Below, one piece after another: positions 5,534 through 8,179 of a DNA stretch of 8,179 bases. Where the stretch lies: the NCBI GenBank assembly GCA_946887345.1, contig CAMPKR010000100.1, forward strand, positions 1 through 8,179, read 5' to 3'. Below the pieces are notes generated by a model. That model saw only the letters and a program-made list of their open reading frames with translations, had not been told where the DNA came from and did not search any database. Positions within the stretch are counted from its first letter, which is position 1. Every line of letters starts with the position of its first letter. The stretch is from an uncultured Bacteroidota bacterium. GTDB lineage: Bacteria; Bacteroidota; Bacteroidia; Chitinophagales; Chitinophagaceae. Both the position numbers and the translations under genes were made by a program.

Positions 5534-6792
5534 ACTGGAAACTATCATTCAGAATAGCGGTAACACACCTCGTTACCAAGCGCAAGCAGAGCATCATTGC
5601 AATGCTGGGGGTGATGTTTGGCATATCCATGTTCATTATCATGATCAGCTTCATGACAGGGGTGAACCAGTTCCTCGAGGACATCACTATGGACAACACC
5701 CCCCATGTGCGCATTTACAAGCCTATAGAGATACAGGACAGGAAGATCATTTCCGATGCTCAGCCTGTAGGTGCCGATGACTGGCATATTGTGATGCATC
5801 AGAAACCCAAGAATGATATGCCCAAAATAAAGAACGGCATACAGCTGATGCAAACAATAGAAAACATGCCGGAGGTTCTGGGAGCTGCGCCGCAGGTTTC
5901 ATCACAGGTTTTTTACAACAATGGTCCGGTGCAGATACCGGGCAATATATATGGTATAGACGTACGGAAGCAGATAGCTATGTTCTCCCTGGACAAGAAA
6001 ATGGACTTTGGTGAGTTGGAAGACCTCTTAAAAGGCGGTGACATGATAGTAATGGGTCGTGGCCTGGCGGAAAAGATGGGAGTAGAGGTAGGCAGCAGGG
6101 TAAGCATTACGACACCTGATGGTGCCAACCTGACTCTGAAAGTGGCTGGTATTTTTTCTTTCGGTATAGCCGCAATGGATGAAACACGCAGTTATGCAAC
6201 CCTGGCAACAGTGCAAAAGGTATTGCAGAAGGATCCTTCTTACATCACCGATATTAATATCAAGATGAAAGACGTAAATGCTGCTTCGGCATTCAGAAAG
6301 AAACTGGAGAACCAGCTGCCCGGTGTTTATGTGGAAGACTGGGAGACAGCCAATGCCTCTATGTTGGCTGGTGATAAAATCAGGAATATACTTACAGCTG
6401 TGGTGTGTATCACGCTGCTTACCGTTGCGGGCTTCGGTATCTACAATATTATGAACATGAACATCATCAGCAAAATGAAGGACATTGCCATCCTGAAAGC
6501 TACCGGCTTCCAGGGAAATGATATCACAGGCATTTTCCTTCTGCAATCGCTGATGATCGGTATAGCAGGTGGCCTGCTGGGCCTGCTGATAGGTTTCTTT
6601 TTCAGCTACCTGCTTTCGAAAGCTCCATTTCCCGCGGCTTCTTTCTTCAGGATAAAAACATTCCCGGTCAACTTTAAGGCCGTGCATTATATCGCAGTCT
6701 TGATGTTTGGTTTTCTCACTACGCTGTTTGCAGGGTACTTTCCCTCAAAGCGGGCGGCAAAAATTGATCCTGTCCAGATCATCAGGGGTTAA
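5530..6792 (+). CDS. ABC transporter permease of the FtsX / LolC/E-MacB type
   Basis: This 420-residue inner-membrane permease has the classic layout of the type VII (MacB/LolC/E/FtsX) ABC superfamily. There is one transmembrane helix near the N-terminus (about 20-43), a large periplasmic domain (about 45-283), then three helices at about 286-309, 335-362 and 384-404. The N-terminal portion ends with MTGVNQFLEDITMDNTPHVRI, close in style to LolC/LolE. The C-terminal FtsX core shows KMKDIAILKATGFQGNDITGIF, the coupling region that touches the ATPase, and the closing SKRAAKIDPVQIIRG. It has no fused nucleotide-binding domain; a separate ATPase gene follows after 9 bases. With an adaptor and a TolC channel upstream, the complex most likely moves substrate from the periplasm or inner membrane outward by a mechanotransmission mechanism, as in MacB. 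A homodimer is expected because only one permease is encoded. The substrate cannot be told. Confidence 0.9.
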   Translation: MNWKLSFRIAVTHLVTKRKQSIIAMLGVMFGISMFIIMISFMTGVNQFLEDITMDNTPHVRIYKPIEIQDRKIISDAQPVGADDWHIVMHQKPKNDMPKIKNGIQLMQTIENMPEVLGAAPQVSSQVFYNNGPVQIPGNIYGIDVRKQIAMFSLDKKMDFGELEDLLKGGDMIVMGRGLAEKMGVEVGSRVSITTPDGANLTLKVAGIFSFGIAAMDETRSYATLATVQKVLQKDPSYITDINIKMKDVNAASAFRKKLENQLPGVYVEDWETANASMLAGDKIRNILTAVVCITLLTVAGFGIYNIMNMNIISKMKDIAILKATGFQGNDITGIFLLQSLMIGIAGGLLGLLIGFFFSYLLSKAPFPAASFFRIKTFPVNFKAVHYIAVLMFGFLTTLFAGYFPSKRAAKIDPVQIIRG

Positions 6793-6801
6793 AGAATAGT
6801 T

Positions 6802-7497
6802 ATGGCTAGCGTTTTAAAAGCGAATAATATTGTCAAATACTTTTACCAGCCTGAAAAATTCCAGGTATTAAAAGGGGTGGATTTTGATGTGGCGGAAGGT
6901 GAGTTTTTGTCTATAGTTGGTAAGTCGGGCTGTGGTAAGAGTACATTACTCTATATACTCTCCACTATGGACACGGATTACGAAGGCAGCCTGGAAATAA
7001 AAGGTGAAACCCTTACAGGCAAAAGCCAGAACGATCTTGCCCGTTTCCGCAATGAAAACCTGGGCTTTGTATTCCAGTTCCACTACCTGTTGCCGGAGTT
7101 CACTGCCTTAATGAACGTAATGCTGCCTGCTTTGAGACTTGGCCGGTATAGCAAGGAGGAGGTGGAGGAGCGTGCTATACAAAAACTAAGGCTGGTAGGG
7201 ATGGACGAATACGCCATGAAACATGCTTCCAAGCTTTCAGGTGGGCAGCAACAACGTGTCGCCATTGCCCGTGCGCTGATCAACGACCCCGCGATAATAA
7301 TGGGAGATGAGCCGACAGGTAACCTGGACAAGGCTAATTCCACAAGGGTGTTCGATATTTTCAAAGAACTGACAGAGGGCAAAAAGCAAACCATTATTAC
7401 CGTGACTCACGACCTGGATTTTGCCAACGGCTCCGACCGCATTATAGAGATGCAGGATGGGCAGATATTGGGCATTCATGCACCGGAGAGAAACTAG
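6802..7497 (+). CDS. ABC transporter ATP-binding protein, LolD/MacB-like
   Basis: This 231-residue ATPase powers the permease encoded just upstream. All catalytic motifs are present: Walker [10 protein letters not shown] at 40-48, Q-loop Gln92 in [15 protein letters not shown], signature [15 protein letters not shown] starting at 145, Walker B IIMGDE at 165-170 with catalytic Glu170, the D-loop NLD at 174-176, and the switch histidine His203 in TVTHD. The Q-loop context [15 protein letters not shown] is much closer to the LolD pattern than to that of MacB, and the size fits stand-alone LolD proteins. Still, context with an adaptor and TolC channel argues for outward efflux rather than lipoprotein release. 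ATG at 6802 lies 9 bases after the permease stop. No terminator follows; the kinase reading frame begins at once. Confidence 0.93.
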   Translation: MASVLKANNIVKYFYQPEKFQVLKGVDFDVAEGEFLSIVGKSGCGKSTLLYILSTMDTDYEGSLEIKGETLTGKSQNDLARFRNENLGFVFQFHYLLPEFTALMNVMLPALRLGRYSKEEVEERAIQKLRLVGMDEYAMKHASKLSGGQQQRVAIARALINDPAIIMGDEPTGNLDKANSTRVFDIFKELTEGKKQTIITVTHDLDFANGSDRIIEMQDGQILGIHAPERN

Positions 7498-7517
7498 CAT
7501 TCATTTATTTGTATTTT

Positions 7518-8179
7518 GTGCGGGCGATCAATAAACATAGCGATTTGAGCAGCGGACAGCAAAAAAAGTTGAACAACTTGCAGTATAGGTTCACTCCGTA
7601 CTTTCTTATTGCATTGTTCGCTTTGAGCACAGCTGTTATCCGCCGGGTCATTATACCTGAATGGTCGGTATGGCAGCACCTGCTCAGCTTCGTTGGACAG
7701 ACCATAAGCCTTATCGGTATCTGGCATCTTATCAAATGGTTGAACGGCAAACTCGAGAACCGCTATCCTTTTAGCCAGGGACCCATGAAGAGGATGTCCA
7801 TGCAGATATTTATCACATTTGTTTTGCTGACGCCTGTTCTGTTCACTGTGGTCTTTCTATTCAAAGATTATCTTCCCCCGTTTGTTGATCAGAAATTATA
7901 TGTTGTCATTATCATGATATACGTTATTGTGATATTTCTCTTCAACTTTAGTTTTTACGCTTCCTACTTTTTCCGCATTTGGCAACAATCTGTTGAGGAG
8001 AAGGCAGAACTGGAAGTACAGACCGCGGAACTGGAACGAGAAAAGCTGAATTTGCAATACCATCAACTGCGCAACCAGGTAAATCCGCACTATCTGTTCA
8101 ATACCCTTACCTCTCTCGATGGATTAATCCAGACCAACCCATCTCTTGCTTCTGAATTTGTGCAGCACATGTCTAAGGT
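7518..8179 (+). CDS. LytS-type sensor histidine kinase (partial, runs off the window)
   Basis: This open frame continues past the window end and encodes the N-terminal part of a His_kinase (LytS/YehU-like) sensor. It shows four hydrophobic segments, at about 7590-7655 (FTPYFLIALFALSTAV), 7674-7742, 7800-7862 and 7893-7976. A charged coiled-coil linker follows (EEKAELEVQTAELEREKLN), then the H-box LRNQVNPHYLFNTLTSL with the phosphoacceptor His codon at 8088-8090. The usual motif is NPHFLFN, so Phe is Tyr here. The first in-frame ATG is at 7785, after two of the membrane segments, so the start is probably GTG 7518; TTG at 7509, 7545 or 7569 are alternatives. Kinases of this class normally pair with a LytTR-domain response regulator encoded next door, which would lie beyond the window. 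Position directly after the exporter genes suggests it senses something connected with export. Confidence 0.85.
   Translation, partial: MRAINKHSDLSSGQQKKLNNLQYRFTPYFLIALFALSTAVIRRVIIPEWSVWQHLLSFVGQTISLIGIWHLIKWLNGKLENRYPFSQGPMKRMSMQIFITFVLLTPVLFTVVFLFKDYLPPFVDQKLYVVIIMIYVIVIFLFNFSFYASYFFRIWQQSVEEKAELEVQTAELEREKLNLQYHQLRNQVNPHYLFNTLTSLDGLIQTNPSLASEFVQHMSK

Noticed and set aside
4940..5548. 202-residue antisense open frame opposite the adaptor
   Set aside because: It is antisense to a clear full-length adaptor. The translation is biased to Tyr, His, Phe and Leu with no recognisable motif, and there is no promoter-like element for it.
6028..6687. 219-residue antisense open frame opposite the permease
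   Set aside because: It is a shadow of the permease coding strand, with no family motif and no organised hydrophobic or signal segment.
5530..7497. Calling the permease and ATPase macB or lolCDE by name
   Set aside because: The permease and ATPase have mixed affinities and are split genes in an efflux context, so no specific symbol is justified from sequence alone.
7501..7520. Promoter-like TATTTG/TATTTTG words before the kinase
   Set aside because: Both are one base short of TAnnTTTG, and I see no well-spaced -33 box. The kinase is more simply explained as the last gene of the exporter operon, though a weak internal promoter is not excluded.

Overview
The window looks like a chromosomal segment from a member of the Bacteroidota, probably close to the Chitinophagaceae. 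Four things point there: a type IX secretion (T9SS) C-terminal sorting domain, several short-signal lipoproteins, promoter elements of the Bacteroidetes TTTG / TAnnTTTG kind, and weak Shine-Dalgarno signals with A-rich leaders. The family placement is my inference from sequence style, not from a search. All genes run on the + strand, and no RNA genes, mobile elements or CRISPR arrays are visible.

Region 1 (about 53-3047) is a tightly packed group of four exported proteins. In order they are a GEVED-domain protein with a T9SS sorting domain, a small His-rich lipoprotein with a prealbumin-like look, a small lipoprotein with a CX4CH cytochrome-type motif, and a larger lipoprotein joining a second CX4CH domain to a beta-propeller. 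Gaps are 9 and 3 bases, and the last pair overlaps by 20 bases, so this is very likely one operon. Its physiological role is unknown; a cell-surface redox or metal-related job is the most that can be inferred.

Region 2 (3048-3139) is the only real intergenic space. It holds a 13-bp direct repeat with a 21-bp period immediately upstream of a plausible Bacteroidetes promoter. The repeat starts with TCCGTT, which resembles half-sites bound in tandem by LytTR-type response regulators.

Region 3 (3140-8179) is a tripartite export operon: a TolC-family outer-membrane channel, a lipoprotein periplasmic adaptor, an FtsX/LolC/E-MacB type permease, and a separate LolD-like ATPase. It is followed at once by a LytS-type four-helix sensor histidine kinase that runs off the window end. 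The first four genes are separated by 3, -4 and 9 bases. The kinase lacks an in-frame ATG near its natural start and begins on GTG or TTG. It carries the H-box NPHYLFN. A cognate LytTR regulator probably follows just outside the window and could act on the repeat in region 2, making a self-contained sense-and-export module. That circuit is inference.
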